From Staphylococcus sp. IVB6240 (GTDB lineage: Bacteria; Bacillota; Bacilli; Staphylococcales; Staphylococcaceae), in the NCBI RefSeq assembly GCF_025558425.1, contig NZ_CP094718.1, positions 248,001 to 312,000 of the forward strand: a stretch of DNA of 64,000 nt, read 5' to 3'. Position 1 is the first letter of the stretch, and the number at the start of each line of letters is the position of its first letter. Under the pieces are notes generated by a model. That model had not been told where the DNA came from. It saw only the letters and a list, made by a program, of their open reading frames with translations, and searched no databases. Below are positions 42,708 through 52,926 of this stretch, one piece after another. The position numbers and the translations under genes were made by a program.

Positions 42708-43370
42708 TTATCGTGGGTCGATTTGACGATGTGTTTGGATAATATGTGAAATTTTAGCAATAACCTTATCAATTGAATCTGGGTCGTCATATAAGTCATA
42801 TTCATTAATATTTACACGAACAACAGGACATGCATTAAATTGATTAATCCAATTGTCATAGCGTTTGAATAGCATTTGCCAATATTCTGGATCTGTATCC
42901 ATCTCCATTTGACGGCCACGTGTATTAATGCGGTCAATCACACTGTCATAATCTGATTCTAAGTAAATGAGTACATCTGGTTTTGGAAAGTATGGTGTCA
43001 TCACCATGGCGTCGAACAGGTTTGAATATGTTTCAAAATCCTCTTCTGTCATTGTACCTTGTTCTTGATGCATTTTTGCAAAGATATCAACATCTTCATA
43101 AATGGAACGGTCTTGAATAAAGCCGCCACCATATTCAAACATACGTTTTTGTTCTTTGAAGCGTTCAGCTAAAAAGTAAATTTGTAGGTGAAAGCTCCAA
43201 CGACGAAAATCATCATAAAATTTATCTAAATATGGATTGTGATCAACGTTTTCATAAGATGTACGAAAGTTTAGTTTGTCAGCAAGTGCGCGTGTGAGTG
43301 ATGATTTACCAACACCTACTGTACCAGCAATTGTAATAACCGCGTCTGACGGTATGTTATAGTTTGTCAT
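42708..43370 (-). CDS. Deoxyadenosine/deoxyguanosine kinase, first of a pair
   Basis: 220-aa deoxynucleoside kinase. P-loop GTVGVGKSS (about 16-24), DRSIYEDVDIFAK, and the RGRQMEMD lid region identify the family. It salvages purine deoxynucleosides to monophosphates. Overlaps its paralogue by 14 bp, and the two likely form the dGK/dAK heterodimer described in lactobacilli; pairing here is inferred. Confidence 0.88.
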   Translation of the reverse strand: MTNYNIPSDAVITIAGTVGVGKSSLTRALADKLNFRTSYENVDHNPYLDKFYDDFRRWSFHLQIYFLAERFKEQKRMFEYGGGFIQDRSIYEDVDIFAKMHQEQGTMTEEDFETYSNLFDAMVMTPYFPKPDVLIYLESDYDSVIDRINTRGRQMEMDTDPEYWQMLFKRYDNWINQFNACPVVRVNINEYDLYDDPDSIDKVIAKISHIIQTHRQIDPR

Positions 43371-43980
43371 GTGATTGTCCTCCGATTAATTCATTAATAC
43401 GTGATAATACTTGGTCATAGTCTTCAGGATTGCTTACGAAGTCAATATCTGTTGTGTCGATCCAGAGTACTTGATGACCGTCTTCTGTTAATTGTTTATA
43501 ATACGTGGCGTAGTCTTCTTTGAGTTTTAATAAGTAGTCATCTTCAATATGTGCTTCGAAGCTACGATCACGTTTAGCGATACGTTTCTTTAATACAGAT
43601 AAATCTGCATCGAGGATAATTGTATAGTCTGGTGTGATTAAGTCCTCAGTCAAGATATCATAAATACGAGAAAACTTCTCATATTCCGTTTGTGAAAGTG
43701 TATTGCGTGCAAAAATTTTATTTTTATAAATATGGTAGTCACATACAATGCCATCGTGAAGTTCTGCCAAATCTTGATAAGCTTTGTAGCGATTGCAGAG
43801 AAAGAACATTTCTGTTTGAAAGCTCCACTTGGAAATATCTTCATAAAAGTCAGATAGGAAAGGGTTCTCTCCGACAATTTCTTTTGCCTCATAAAAATGG
43901 TAAGATTGACTCAACTTGTGTGTGAGTGATGATTTACCAACACCAATCGGTCCTTCAATAACAATAAAAGGTTTTGTCAT
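43357..43980 (-). CDS. Deoxynucleoside kinase, second of a pair
   Basis: 207-aa paralogue of the downstream gene, with P-loop GPIGVGKSS (about 9-17), CDYHIYKNKIFA in place of DRSIYEDVDIFA, and lid KRIAKRDRSFE. The start MTKPFIVIEGPIG at 43980 is chosen over a longer frame from 44091 that would overlap tadA and lack homology. Located 65 bp from the divergent tadA. Confidence 0.87.
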   Translation of the reverse strand: MTKPFIVIEGPIGVGKSSLTHKLSQSYHFYEAKEIVGENPFLSDFYEDISKWSFQTEMFFLCNRYKAYQDLAELHDGIVCDYHIYKNKIFARNTLSQTEYEKFSRIYDILTEDLITPDYTIILDADLSVLKKRIAKRDRSFEAHIEDDYLLKLKEDYATYYKQLTEDGHQVLWIDTTDIDFVSNPEDYDQVLSRINELIGGQSHDKL

Positions 43981-44033
43981 TTGTTTTCGCTCCATCTCAT
44001 AGTAGTCAGTATTACAAATTTTAACATAAGTGA

Positions 44034-44522
<489 letters not shown>

Positions 44523-44606
44523 AAAAAATAAGTTAAATTTTGTTAAAATAAAGGTATCTGAGTATATCTATATATATAATAAGTAAATAAAAAGTGAGGA
44601 AATGTG

Positions 44607-45464
44607 ATGGTCAAGTTAATCGCAACAGATATGGATGGGACGTTGTTAAATGCATCGCATGAGATTACATCTGAGAATATTGAAGCTATCAAATATGCCC
44701 AATCAAAAGGTGTAACAGTCGTCATTGCGACAGGGCGTGCATTTTATGAGGCGAGTAGACCCGTGACGGAAGCAGGATTAAAAGTCCCTTATATTTGTTT
44801 GAATGGTGCAGAGGTTAGAGATGAAAGCTTTAATATCGTACATACTGCAAGTTTGAACAAAGAGATGTCTGATGCTATTCAGAATAAATTAAAACAAGCA
44901 GATGTATATTATCAAGTGTATACAAACAGAGGGATATATACAGAAGATCCTGAGAAAGATTTAGCAATTTATGTAGATATTGCAAAACATGCAGGACAGC
45001 ATGCAGATGAAGAAGTGATACGCCAACACATCCAGTCCCGTATTGATAATGGCACGTTGAAAGTGGTATCAAGTTACGAACAAATTGAGTCTGTACCAGG
45101 CGAATTAATTATGAAAATATTGGCATTTGATACAGATTTACAGAAAGTGGCACGTGTTAAAGAAGAACTTTCTGAGCACGTGAACTTGGCTGTCTCATCT
45201 TCTTCTATTGGTAATATTGAAGTGACGCATGCAGAAGCTCAAAAAGGAATGGCACTTCAAGCGATAGCAGATCAATTGAATATTGATATGCAAGATGCAA
45301 TGGCTGTGGGTGATAATATGAATGATGCCTCCATGTTAGAGCGTGTAGGGCATCCGATTGCTATGGATAATGGTGTTGAGGCGATTAAAGAACTTGCTAC
45401 ATTCACGACAGCTTCAAATGAAGAAAGTGGTGTCGCAAAAGCCATCTATCATGTATTAAAATAA
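44607..45464 (+). CDS. Cof-type HAD phosphatase
   Basis: 285-aa HAD hydrolase of the Cof/YkrA group. Motif I DMDGTLLN (8-15), motif II ATGRAF, lysine in AEAQKGMAL, motif [12 protein letters not shown]. The C2-type cap domain lies between about residues 85 and 195. Probable sugar-phosphate or flavin phosphatase; substrate unknown. ATG 44607 lies 6 nt from GTGAGGA. Confidence 0.85.
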   Translation: MVKLIATDMDGTLLNASHEITSENIEAIKYAQSKGVTVVIATGRAFYEASRPVTEAGLKVPYICLNGAEVRDESFNIVHTASLNKEMSDAIQNKLKQADVYYQVYTNRGIYTEDPEKDLAIYVDIAKHAGQHADEEVIRQHIQSRIDNGTLKVVSSYEQIESVPGELIMKILAFDTDLQKVARVKEELSEHVNLAVSSSSIGNIEVTHAEAQKGMALQAIADQLNIDMQDAMAVGDNMNDASMLERVGHPIAMDNGVEAIKELATFTTASNEESGVAKAIYHVLK

Positions 45465-45495
45465 GAAGGAAAACTATAAAGGGAGTTTTGGAAAG

Positions 45496-46062
45496 ATGAA
45501 AGGACTTATTATTGTAGGAAGTGCACAACGCGGTTCACATACAAATGCATTAGCACAATATTTAAAAGAACAAATTGAATCACATAATGAAGAAGTAACT
45601 ATTTTTGATTTAGCAGAACAACCACTTCATACATTGGATTTTACTGGTCAGAACCCTGTGCCAGAAAATTATCAAAATAATGCAGAACGTCTTAAAAGTT
45701 TAGCACGTGAAGCGGACTTTATTATTTTAGGAACACCAAATTATCATGGTTCATTCTCTGGCATCTTAAAAAATGCTTTAGATCATTTAACAATGGATGA
45801 CTTCAAAATGAAACCAGTGGGATTAGTGAACAACAGTGGTGGTATTGTAAGTGCAGAGCCACTTTCACATTTACGTGTGATTGTTCGTTCATTACTTGGT
45901 ATTGCTGTACCAACACAAATCGCAACACATGATTCAGATTATGATAAACATGAAGATGGTACGTTGTACTTATCAAACGATGAATTCCAACTTCGTGCAA
46001 AATTATTTATTGATCAAATCTTGTCGTTTGCTAACAACAGTCCATATGAACATTTAAAATAA
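45496..46062 (+). CDS. azo1: Azo1, FMN-dependent NADPH azoreductase
   Basis: 188-aa flavodoxin-fold reductase. [13 protein letters not shown] is the FMN phosphate loop and [11 protein letters not shown] the isoalloxazine-contact loop. The C-terminus ([13 protein letters not shown]) closely resembles the S. aureus Azo1 I recall. Reduces azo compounds and probably quinones. AGGGAG ribosome site. Confidence 0.88.
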   Translation: MKGLIIVGSAQRGSHTNALAQYLKEQIESHNEEVTIFDLAEQPLHTLDFTGQNPVPENYQNNAERLKSLAREADFIILGTPNYHGSFSGILKNALDHLTMDDFKMKPVGLVNNSGGIVSAEPLSHLRVIVRSLLGIAVPTQIATHDSDYDKHEDGTLYLSNDEFQLRAKLFIDQILSFANNSPYEHLK

Positions 46063-46069
46063 GAAAAAA

Positions 46070-46108
46070 TAAAGGTACCGAATCATTATTTTTGAATCGG
46101 TACCTTTA
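46070..46108 (+). terminator. Terminator after azo1
   Basis: AAAGGTACCGA / TCGGTACCTTT 11-bp stem. No long T-run on the plus strand; an A-rich 5' flank could make it work in the other direction too. Confidence 0.7.
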
Positions 46109-46326
46109 GTATTGCCGGATGATAGCACATTTATGAAGTTTTACTGATTTTAAATAACAGGTAGGAATTTTTAATGATATATTGAAATAATAATCAGAAG
46201 CGAAGTGGATATTTAATAATTTAAGGATATATCATAACGAAAATTCACAGAATCAAATGTGACGAAAATAAACGTGCGTGATAATATCAAATCATCGCCA
46301 AAACTTTTGGCGTCGAATTGACGTTG
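46109..46326. other. AT-rich spacer with no gene
   Basis: No open frame with a ribosome site and no clear promoter. AAAACTTTTGGCGTCGAATTGACG near 46300 includes a CGTCAATTCGACG-like palindrome (TTGGCGTCGAATTGACGTTGA region) of unknown meaning. Confidence 0.4.
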
Positions 46327-46460
46327 AAAGGAGGAGGTTGGGACAAAAGCGCTTAGGATTTGAGCAGAACAGAACGATGAGCAAAATTGCTTTTCAAATT
46401 TTGCCGAAATCGTGTCAGTTCTGCCGAAAATCCTGCTTTTGGGACACCGTTTATTGGTTT
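46327..46460 (+). repeat. Mosaic intergenic repeat, copy 2 (long hairpin)
   Basis: About 104 bp (46341-46444) fold as one imperfect hairpin: CAAAAGC/GCTTTTG, AGGATTT/AAATCCT, CAGAAC/GTTCTG, ACGAT/ATCGT, CAAAATT/AATTTTG. The left arm matches copy 1 inverted. Open frames across it on both strands are artefacts of the palindrome. Confidence 0.75.
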
Positions 46461-46492
46461 CCCAGAGCACAAATTTATTATGTCTCAACACC

Positions 46493-46582
46493 GTGGTAGA
46501 AAATATTGTAGCCACAATTATAAGTGGCTGTTTTGTTGCGATATTTGCTCAATGGCTAGGTAATCGCAACAAGCAAAAATAA
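46493..46582 (+). CDS. Fst/Ldr-like type I toxin peptide, probably disrupted
   Basis: 29 residues: MVENIVATIISGCFVAIFAQWLGNR then NKQK. The hydrophobic ISGC..VAIFA core and charged tail match the Fst family of membrane toxins. The only in-frame start is GTG 46493 and no ribosome site precedes it; repeat copy 2 lies 33 bp upstream. The ATGGCGATGATAGCCATCATCAC repeats and terminator downstream fit a par-type locus. Activity doubtful. Confidence 0.6.
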   Translation: MVENIVATIISGCFVAIFAQWLGNRNKQK

Positions 46583-46608
46583 TGGCGATGATAGCCATCA
46601 TCACTAAT

Positions 46609-46642
46609 AAAGCCCAACACTACGGCAATAGTGTGGGGCTTT
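46609..46642. terminator. Bidirectional terminator of the Fst-like locus
   Basis: AAAGCCC-a-ACACTA / TAGTGT-g-GGGCTTT with one mismatch. In par loci such a stem is shared by convergent toxin mRNA and antitoxin RNA. No antitoxin promoter was identified with confidence. Confidence 0.7.
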
Positions 46643-46733
46643 GGTGCTTAAAATGATTCATACAATGTAGTTGAATTATACTACCATAATAAATATGAAA
46701 GCAAGTAACCTTCTACATATTTTTCATTCACTA

Positions 46734-47615
46734 CTATGGTTGACGATATGTTAATTTTGCAAAAGCATCGTGTTGATGAATGGATTCTTCATTACGACAT
46801 TCGATATCAAAACCTGTGAGCCATGATACTTCTACTAAGTCTGCTGCAATAAGTCGAATTAAATCTTCAACAAATCGTGGGTTTTCATAGGCACGTTCTG
46901 TCACACTTTTTTCATCCGGTCTTTTTAAGATAGGATATAGCATTGAACTCGCATTGGCTTCCATAGCATCTAATAATACTTCTTTGTAATCTGATGGAAG
47001 CGGCGCCTCTTTATCAATATAAGCTTTAACGGTGATGATACCACGTTGATTGTGTGCAGAATACTCGCTGATTTCTTTAGAACATGGGCACAGTGTCGTT
47101 ACAGCAGCTGTTAAAGTCAATGTTTTACGTGTGACGTTATCGCCTTGAACAGCTAAGCCATATGATACATCGGCATGACCAACTGCTTTGATACCAGTAA
47201 CAGGACTGAGTCGATTAAAAAACCATTTGCCTGTTACATCCACTCCAGCACTATGTTGATTCATACGTGATTTGAGTGTGTGCAATAATGATGTAAGTGC
47301 ATCAAATTCTAAACGAATCCCATTATCATATTCTGATTCTACCGCTTCTAAAATACGGCTCATATTAATGCCTTTTTCATCTTGATTTAAGCTTGTTGAA
47401 AAGCTGAAGTTACCCGCAGTTTGAAACTGGTCAATCCATACGGGATAAACAAGGTTCTTAATGCCTACTTGTTCAATTTCAAACAAAAAGTTTTTATGCG
47501 TACTTTGAAGATCCGTCATTTCTGCTTTGGTTGTTGGCTTTGTTCCTTTAATAGGATCCACTGAACCAAAATGTTTCCAACGGCCTTCACGCGTTGATAA
47601 ATCAAATTCAGTCAT
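46734..47615 (-). CDS. folE2: FolE2, type IB GTP cyclohydrolase
   Basis: 293-aa tunnelling-fold enzyme making 7,8-dihydroneopterin triphosphate for folate from GTP. The conserved catalytic cysteine is in [10 protein letters not shown] (about 175-184) and SAHNQRG follows. It is the metal-flexible replacement for FolE. Start ATG follows GGAGGAAG. Upstream on the same strand is bshB2, separated by 70 bp. Confidence 0.92.
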   Translation of the reverse strand: MTEFDLSTREGRWKHFGSVDPIKGTKPTTKAEMTDLQSTHKNFLFEIEQVGIKNLVYPVWIDQFQTAGNFSFSTSLNQDEKGINMSRILEAVESEYDNGIRLEFDALTSLLHTLKSRMNQHSAGVDVTGKWFFNRLSPVTGIKAVGHADVSYGLAVQGDNVTRKTLTLTAAVTTLCPCSKEISEYSAHNQRGIITVKAYIDKEAPLPSDYKEVLLDAMEANASSMLYPILKRPDEKSVTERAYENPRFVEDLIRLIAADLVEVSWLTGFDIECRNEESIHQHDAFAKLTYRQP

Positions 47616-47685
47616 GTTACTTCCTCCACTAAAATGTCAGGTGTTGAGACAACATACTTTGCGCTTTCATCTCAACCTCTGCAAT

Positions 47686-48363
47686 TTATTCAAAACGATA
47701 AGTCCAATAAAATTCTTTAGATAAGTATGTTTCCGCATCATTTGGTGCACCAGAGACATCTCTATCAGGGTTTGCCAATTGTTCCAGGAATGGTCCCGTT
47801 TGAGAAGCGTGTGCTTTGAATGCACGTAATTTATGGTCTTTGTATGCTGAAACATCATTAACAACATCAGGTTCACCAAGCGCATCAAACGCATCATTAC
47901 TAAATGCGACAAGCCATAATTTTGGGCGCTCTCCTTCAGGCATGCGACCAACAGTACGAACGACTGCATCTGCTGTTGCTTCGTGATCCGGGTGTACAGC
48001 ATATCCAGGATAAAATGAAATAATTGTAGTTGGTTGTGTCTCATTGATAAGTGATTGAACCATGGCATCCATTTCGTCATATGGCTCAAATTCTACCGTT
48101 TTATCGCGTAATCCCATTTTACGTAAATCAGTTACCCCGATTTCCTTCATTGCTTGTTCTAGTTCACGTTCACGAATTGTTGGCAGTGATTCACGTGTCG
48201 CAAAAGGTGGGTTTCCGAGATGTCTTCCCATTTGTCCGAGTGTTAAGCAAGCATAAGTCACAGGGATGCCTTGATCGACAAAGCGTGCCAATGTACCTGC
48301 TGAAGAGAAAGTCTCATCGTCAGGGTGTGGAAAGATGACCAATACATGTTTTTCAGATGTCAT
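47686..48363 (-). CDS. bshB2: BshB2, bacillithiol biosynthesis deacetylase
   Basis: 225-aa zinc-dependent N-deacetylase of the LmbE/PIG-L family; removes acetyl from GlcNAc-malate in making bacillithiol, the low-molecular-weight thiol of staphylococci. Metal motif PHPDDE (about 12-17) and AVHPDHEA (about 107-114) are present. AAGGGAG ribosome site. Lies 18 bp after yojF, the arrangement of Bacillus yojF-yojG. Confidence 0.9.
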   Translation of the reverse strand: MTSEKHVLVIFPHPDDETFSSAGTLARFVDQGIPVTYACLTLGQMGRHLGNPPFATRESLPTIRERELEQAMKEIGVTDLRKMGLRDKTVEFEPYDEMDAMVQSLINETQPTTIISFYPGYAVHPDHEATADAVVRTVGRMPEGERPKLWLVAFSNDAFDALGEPDVVNDVSAYKDHKLRAFKAHASQTGPFLEQLANPDRDVSGAPNDAETYLSKEFYWTYRFE

Positions 48364-48381
48364 AAAATTTCAACTCCCTTA

Positions 48382-48750
48382 TTATGTTTCAAATGGATGG
48401 TGGCTGATTTCAAGTGCTGCTGCCAACTGTCCTTCATAGTTAAAACCAGCAAGTAAAAATTCACCATTGTCGTTTAATTCGTAATGTGTGAGCCCTTGTA
48501 CGTAGACCCAACCATTGTTTTTTAACTTTAAGCCTACACGAAACGGATCTTTGTCGCCACCTTTTAGCTGAGCATGTTGATAAGTGACTTGAATATTACG
48601 TAAAAAAGTTCCTGCATTAAAAACGCGTTGATCGAAATGGTTGGCATATGCGCCGTTAGTTGTTTCAACGTGTAAATAGACAGGCTTATTCGCAAATTGA
48701 TCTAATAACGCTTGAACGGCTTCATTTGTAATCGGTTGCAAATCTTTCAC
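48382..48750 (-). CDS. YojF/DUF1806 family protein
   Basis: About 122 aa, no known catalytic motif. Body FANKPVYLHVETTNGAYANHFD and RVGLKLKNNGWVYVQGLTHYE is typical of DUF1806. GTG 48750 has GAGG 6 nt upstream; ATG 48762 (126 aa) has no ribosome site and TTG 48741 is also possible. Fixed linkage to bshB2 suggests a part in bacillithiol metabolism; this is inference. Confidence 0.8.
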   Translation of the reverse strand: MKDLQPITNEAVQALLDQFANKPVYLHVETTNGAYANHFDQRVFNAGTFLRNIQVTYQHAQLKGGDKDPFRVGLKLKNNGWVYVQGLTHYELNDNGEFLLAGFNYEGQLAAALEISHHPFET

Positions 48751-48844
48751 TGCCTTCCTCATCAGTTTATCTGTTTATTTTACTAAAAACTCACCTAAAT
48801 TTATATACCTCTGCTCACTTTATTGCGTAAAACCAGTAGAATTT

Positions 48845-49651
48845 TTAATGACTATGTTTTGAAATGAGTTCCTGATAACTTCTTGAATAGTGTTCAAGGC
48901 ATGTAGGATCTTGTAGCAAATGGTAACTGATAAGGTCAATAATAAATTGATTAGAGAGTTGACTATTGATGAAGTAAGCGTCTTGTGTATGACGTTTATC
49001 AGCTGTTGTGATAATACGTGTACAATTCTGTGTAAGTGCCTCTGTCTCAAAATGAGAGAGGGCAATGACTTTTGCACCACTGGCACGTCCATGAGCAATA
49101 CTGGCAATAATTTCTTTTGTAGCGCCACTGTTCGTCAAAGCGATAATTGTTGTTTGTGCATTACACATTTGACCGACAATGGACATTAAATGTGCATCTG
49201 TTATCGCAATGGTATTAAAGCCCATACGTGCAGTACGGAAATATAATTCTTGTGCACTTAAACCAGAACTGCCAATACCGATGAAGATGACTTTATCACT
49301 CTGTTGTATGGCCTGTACTAAATACATTAAATCTTCTTCTACGATAAATTCACCAGTATGGTTCAGAATGGACGTATAGTGCTGATGTAACACTTGAATG
49401 GATGGACTGTTATTGATTGTTTCAGTTTGTCTTTCTTGTAAAACAGCAAAGCGAAAAGATTGGAAACTATCATAGCCGAGTTTATAAACAAAGCGTGTGA
49501 TGCTAGATGGTGAAGCGTCGACAGCCATAGCTATTGTATGGATTGCACCAATATCTGTATGGTTTTCTAGTTTCAAAATATAGTTCGCAATTTTTTGATC
49601 AGTTTTTGTCAAAGTATGACGATATTTTTGAATGCGATTTTCAATTTTCAT
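48845..49651 (-). CDS. RpiR/MurR-family regulator of the amino-sugar cassette
   Basis: 268-aa transcription factor: N-terminal HTH_6 (KTDQKIANYILKLENH ... SPSSITRFVYKLGY, residues 15-62) and C-terminal SIS domain (FIGIGSSGLSAQE, LTNSGATKEI) that binds phosphosugars. Divergent from the PTS gene, so it probably controls it in response to ManNAc-6P, GlcNAc-6P or a similar effector. AAAGGGAGA ribosome site. Confidence 0.87.
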   Translation of the reverse strand: MKIENRIQKYRHTLTKTDQKIANYILKLENHTDIGAIHTIAMAVDASPSSITRFVYKLGYDSFQSFRFAVLQERQTETINNSPSIQVLHQHYTSILNHTGEFIVEEDLMYLVQAIQQSDKVIFIGIGSSGLSAQELYFRTARMGFNTIAITDAHLMSIVGQMCNAQTTIIALTNSGATKEIIASIAHGRASGAKVIALSHFETEALTQNCTRIITTADKRHTQDAYFINSQLSNQFIIDLISYHLLQDPTCLEHYSRSYQELISKHSH

Positions 49652-49671
49652 CAGATTCTCCCTTTTTCCTC

Positions 49672-49700
49672 AGTATATTTGAAAAGAAATTCCGATTCAA
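49672..49700 (-). promoter_or_regulatory. Promoter of the rpiR-type gene
   Basis: Minus strand TTGAAT, 17-bp spacer, TATACT, 21 bp from the start codon. Confidence 0.7.
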
Positions 49701-49709
49701 TGCTATATA

Positions 49710-49737
49710 TTGAGAAAAAATTGCAGAGTGGTATATT
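49710..49737 (+). promoter_or_regulatory. Promoter of the PTS-nanE-nagB genes
   Basis: TTGAGA (49710-49715), 16-bp spacer, TATATT (49732-49737). The two divergent promoters lie back to back, so one bound regulator could cover both; I could not define the operator. Confidence 0.6.
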
Positions 49738-49773
49738 TAAGGTAATCATTAGATGAAAAGTGGGTGAATGCGT

Positions 49774-51300
49774 ATGAGTAAAATGTTTGATAGAGCTCAG
49801 CAGTTTGGGAAGTCATTTATGCTGCCTATTGCAATCTTGCCAGCAGCAGGTCTTTTACTAGGGATTGGTGGCGCATTGAGCAATCCGAATACGATCAAAG
49901 CGTATCCGGTGTTAGACATTCCATTGTTACAACATATTTTTGTATTGATGAGTGCGGCGGGTAATATTGTTTTTCAAAATCTACCAGTACTCTTTGCGAT
50001 AGGTGTTGCAGTCGGACTCGCAAAAAGTGATAAGGGGACGGCAGGGCTCGCTTCTATGTTAGGGTTCCTCATTATGAATGCGACGATGAATGCACTGCTC
50101 ACTATTACAGATAACCTAGCTGCAAGTGACGAACTTGTTAAGGCAGGTCAAGGTATGGCACTTGGAATACAAACAGTAGAAACAGGTGTGTTTGGTGGGA
50201 TTATTGTAGGGATACTAACGGCAGTCTTACACAATAAATATAACAAGGTTAATTTACCACAGTTTTTAGGATTTTTCGGTGGTTCTCGCTTTGTTCCAAT
50301 CGTTACATCATTTGCTGCTATCTTTTTAGGTGTTGTGATGTTCTTTGTATGGCCAGCCGTACAAGCTGTTATTTTTGGTGCAGGTGGCTTAGTGAATAAA
50401 ACAGGTGTGATTGGTACATTGATTTACGGCTTTATTTTACGTATGCTCGGACCTTTTGGATTGCATCATATTTTCTATCTACCATTCTGGCAAACAGCAT
50501 TAGGTGGCTCATTAGAAATTAATGGCAAATTGGTACAAGGTACGCAAAATATCTTCTTTGCACAATTGGGAGACCCAAATGTTCAGCACTATTATGAAGG
50601 GGTATCTCGCTATATGTCGGGTCGTTTTATTACGATGATGTTTGGCTTGTTAGGCGCAGCATTAGCGATTTATCATACTGCTAAACCAGAAAAGAAAAAA
50701 GTGGTGGGTGGTTTAATGCTTTCAGCTGCATTAACATCATTTTTAACAGGAATTACAGAACCACTTGAGTTTAGTTTCTTATTTGTGGCGCCATTATTAT
50801 ATGTAGTTCATGCTGTATTAGATGGTTTGGCATTTATGATGGCAGATATTTTTAATATTACAGTTGGACAAACATTTAGTGGCGGTTTTATTGACTTTAT
50901 CTTATTCGGTGTTTTACAAGGACAAGCAAAAACCAATTATCTGTGGATTATTCCACTTGGGCTTGTTTGGTTTGTACTGTACTATGTGATTTTTAGATTT
51001 TTAATTACAAAATTTAACTTTAAAACACATGGACGTGAAGAGGAAGAAACGGTCCAATCAGTAGCGAAAAGTGAACGTGCACAAACAATTATTGAAGGTC
51101 TAGGTGGTGCTGACAATATTGAAGTTGTCGATTGTTGTGCAACACGATTGCGTGTGACGTTAAAAGATGGTACACAGGTAGATGAGGAGAAATTAAAATC
51201 AACAGAATCGAGAGGGATTATTTGCAAGGGCAATGGTGTTCAAATTGTATATGGTCCCCACGTCACATCTATTAAAAATGAAGTAGAAGAAGCTTTATAA
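49774..51300 (+). CDS. PTS EIICB permease, glucose/N-acetylhexosamine family
   Basis: 508-aa phosphotransferase component: EIIC (about 1-400; SGGFIDF and [10 protein letters not shown] motifs) and EIIB (about 430-508; [10 protein letters not shown] with the phosphorylated Cys). No EIIA domain, so it must use one supplied in trans. Neighbouring nanE and nagB point to ManNAc or GlcNAc rather than glucose. ATG 49774, 6 nt after GGGTGA, is preferred to ATG 49768. Confidence 0.88.
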   Translation: MSKMFDRAQQFGKSFMLPIAILPAAGLLLGIGGALSNPNTIKAYPVLDIPLLQHIFVLMSAAGNIVFQNLPVLFAIGVAVGLAKSDKGTAGLASMLGFLIMNATMNALLTITDNLAASDELVKAGQGMALGIQTVETGVFGGIIVGILTAVLHNKYNKVNLPQFLGFFGGSRFVPIVTSFAAIFLGVVMFFVWPAVQAVIFGAGGLVNKTGVIGTLIYGFILRMLGPFGLHHIFYLPFWQTALGGSLEINGKLVQGTQNIFFAQLGDPNVQHYYEGVSRYMSGRFITMMFGLLGAALAIYHTAKPEKKKVVGGLMLSAALTSFLTGITEPLEFSFLFVAPLLYVVHAVLDGLAFMMADIFNITVGQTFSGGFIDFILFGVLQGQAKTNYLWIIPLGLVWFVLYYVIFRFLITKFNFKTHGREEEETVQSVAKSERAQTIIEGLGGADNIEVVDCCATRLRVTLKDGTQVDEEKLKSTESRGIICKGNGVQIVYGPHVTSIKNEVEEAL

Positions 51301-51317
51301 GAGGAGAGAAAAATATT

Positions 51318-51986
51318 ATGAAATTACCAAAAGGATTAATCGTATCTTGTCAGGCATTAGAAGATGAACCGCTTCACTCATCATTCATTATGAGTAAGAT
51401 GGCACTCGCAGCAAAAGAAGGCGGTGCAGTTGGTATTAGAGCAAATTCAAAAGAAGATATTATCGCAATTAAACAAGAAGTTGACTTACCAGTCATTGGT
51501 ATTGTGAAACGTGATTACGATAACTCTTCTGTATTTATTACCGCAACGAAAAAAGAAGTGGATGAATTGTTAGAAAGTGGTTGTGAAGTAATCGCATTGG
51601 ATGCTACATTACGACAACGTCCAGCAGAATCATTAGAAGAATTAGTGCAATATATTAGAAATGAAGCACCAGAAGTGGAATTAATGGCAGATATTGCCAC
51701 ATTAGAAGAAGCGAAAAATGCAGATCAATTAGGTTTTGATTATATTGGGACAACATTACACGGCTATACCGAAGATACAAAAGGAAAGTTACTTTATCAT
51801 GATGACTTTGCCTTTTTAACAGATGTCTTAAATCATGTACAACAAAAAGTGATTGCAGAAGGAAATGTGATCACACCTGAAATGTTGAAAGCTGTTTTTG
51901 ATAAAGGTGTCTATGCCTCTGTTGTAGGAGGCGCAATCACACGTCCACGTGATATTACCAAACGTTTTGTCAGCATGATTCAATAG
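51318..51986 (+). CDS. nanE: NanE, ManNAc-6-phosphate 2-epimerase
   Basis: 222-aa TIM-barrel epimerase turning N-acetylmannosamine-6-P into GlcNAc-6-[25 protein letters not shown] with the catalytic Lys, [10 protein letters not shown] and GGAITRP motifs are present. Seventeen bp after the PTS gene and 10 bp before nagB. No nanA or nanK nearby, so the substrate seems to arrive already phosphorylated through the PTS. Confidence 0.92.
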   Translation: MKLPKGLIVSCQALEDEPLHSSFIMSKMALAAKEGGAVGIRANSKEDIIAIKQEVDLPVIGIVKRDYDNSSVFITATKKEVDELLESGCEVIALDATLRQRPAESLEELVQYIRNEAPEVELMADIATLEEAKNADQLGFDYIGTTLHGYTEDTKGKLLYHDDFAFLTDVLNHVQQKVIAEGNVITPEMLKAVFDKGVYASVVGGAITRPRDITKRFVSMIQ

Positions 51987-51996
51987 GAGGTTAGGT

Positions 51997-52722
51997 ATGA
52001 AAATAACAAATTTAGGCTCAATGAAACAAGCATCATTTTATGTCGCAACAGAACTGTATAAACAGATACTACAAAAAAAAGAAAGTAAGTTAGGCTTGGC
52101 AACAGGCGGCACGATGATTGAAATGTATGAGTCATTAGTTTCATTGTTAGAGAAAAATCAACTAGATGTGAGTCAGGTTGAGACATTTAACCTAGATGAG
52201 TATGTTGGATTAGAGGCAGACCATCCAGCGAGCTATCATCAATATATGAATGAGATTTTATTCAATCAATATGAAGGTTTTGACCCAGAGAAACGTTATT
52301 TGCCAAATGGTGCAGCTGAAAATCCGGAGTCGGAAGCAGAACGATATGAAGCATTATTAGATGAAAAAGGACCAGTGGATATCCAAATATTAGGGATTGG
52401 TCAAAATGGACACATTGGTTTTAATGAACCGGGAACACCATTTGATAGTGTGACTCATCGCGTTGACTTAACAGATAGTACGATTGAAGCAAACAGTCGC
52501 TATTTTGATGATAGAGCAGATGTTCCTAAACAAGCCATATCGATGGGGTTACGTTCTATTATGAAAGCAAAACGCATTATTTTACTGGCATTTGGAGAAC
52601 ACAAAAAAGAAGCCGTGACACAATTGGCATCGGGACACATCACACCAGACGTGCCAGCAACCATTTTACATCTGCATCCAAACGTTGAAGTGTATGTTGA
52701 TGATGCAGCAATGCCAGATTAA
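51997..52722 (+). CDS. nagB: NagB, glucosamine-6-phosphate deaminase
   Basis: 241-aa isomerase-deaminase giving fructose-6-P and ammonia. GLATGGTMIEMYE (phosphate loop), FNLDEYVGL, and GIGQNGHIGFNEPG with catalytic Asp/His region are present. GGAGG ribosome site. GlcNAc-6-P deacetylase (nagA), needed between NanE and NagB, is not in the window. Confidence 0.95.
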   Translation: MKITNLGSMKQASFYVATELYKQILQKKESKLGLATGGTMIEMYESLVSLLEKNQLDVSQVETFNLDEYVGLEADHPASYHQYMNEILFNQYEGFDPEKRYLPNGAAENPESEAERYEALLDEKGPVDIQILGIGQNGHIGFNEPGTPFDSVTHRVDLTDSTIEANSRYFDDRADVPKQAISMGLRSIMKAKRIILLAFGEHKKEAVTQLASGHITPDVPATILHLHPNVEVYVDDAAMPD

Positions 52723-52734
52723 TATATAAAACAA

Positions 52735-52786
52735 ACGACCGTATCGTCACAAGCTAGAAAATAGTGCGTGAGACGGTCGTTTTTTA
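52735..52786 (+). terminator. Terminator after nagB
   Basis: ACGACCGT (52735-52742) / ACGGTCGT (52773-52780), then TTTTT. Confidence 0.82.
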
Positions 52787-52926
52787 AATTTTATGCCTAA
52801 AAAATATGGCGTTTCTTATGTATTTTATTCGATTAAATTTATCGGATATGTTTAATAAGTATACACAATGGTACAACATTAAATGTATCATGTTAGATAA
52901 AATTGATGTAGGAGTTGAGTAGAACG

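Noticed and set aside
46213..46515. 100-aa minus-strand frame and 73-aa plus-strand frame across 46.2-46.5 kb
   Set aside because: Both run through the long palindromic repeat and lack ribosome sites; the open frames result from the inverted repeat.
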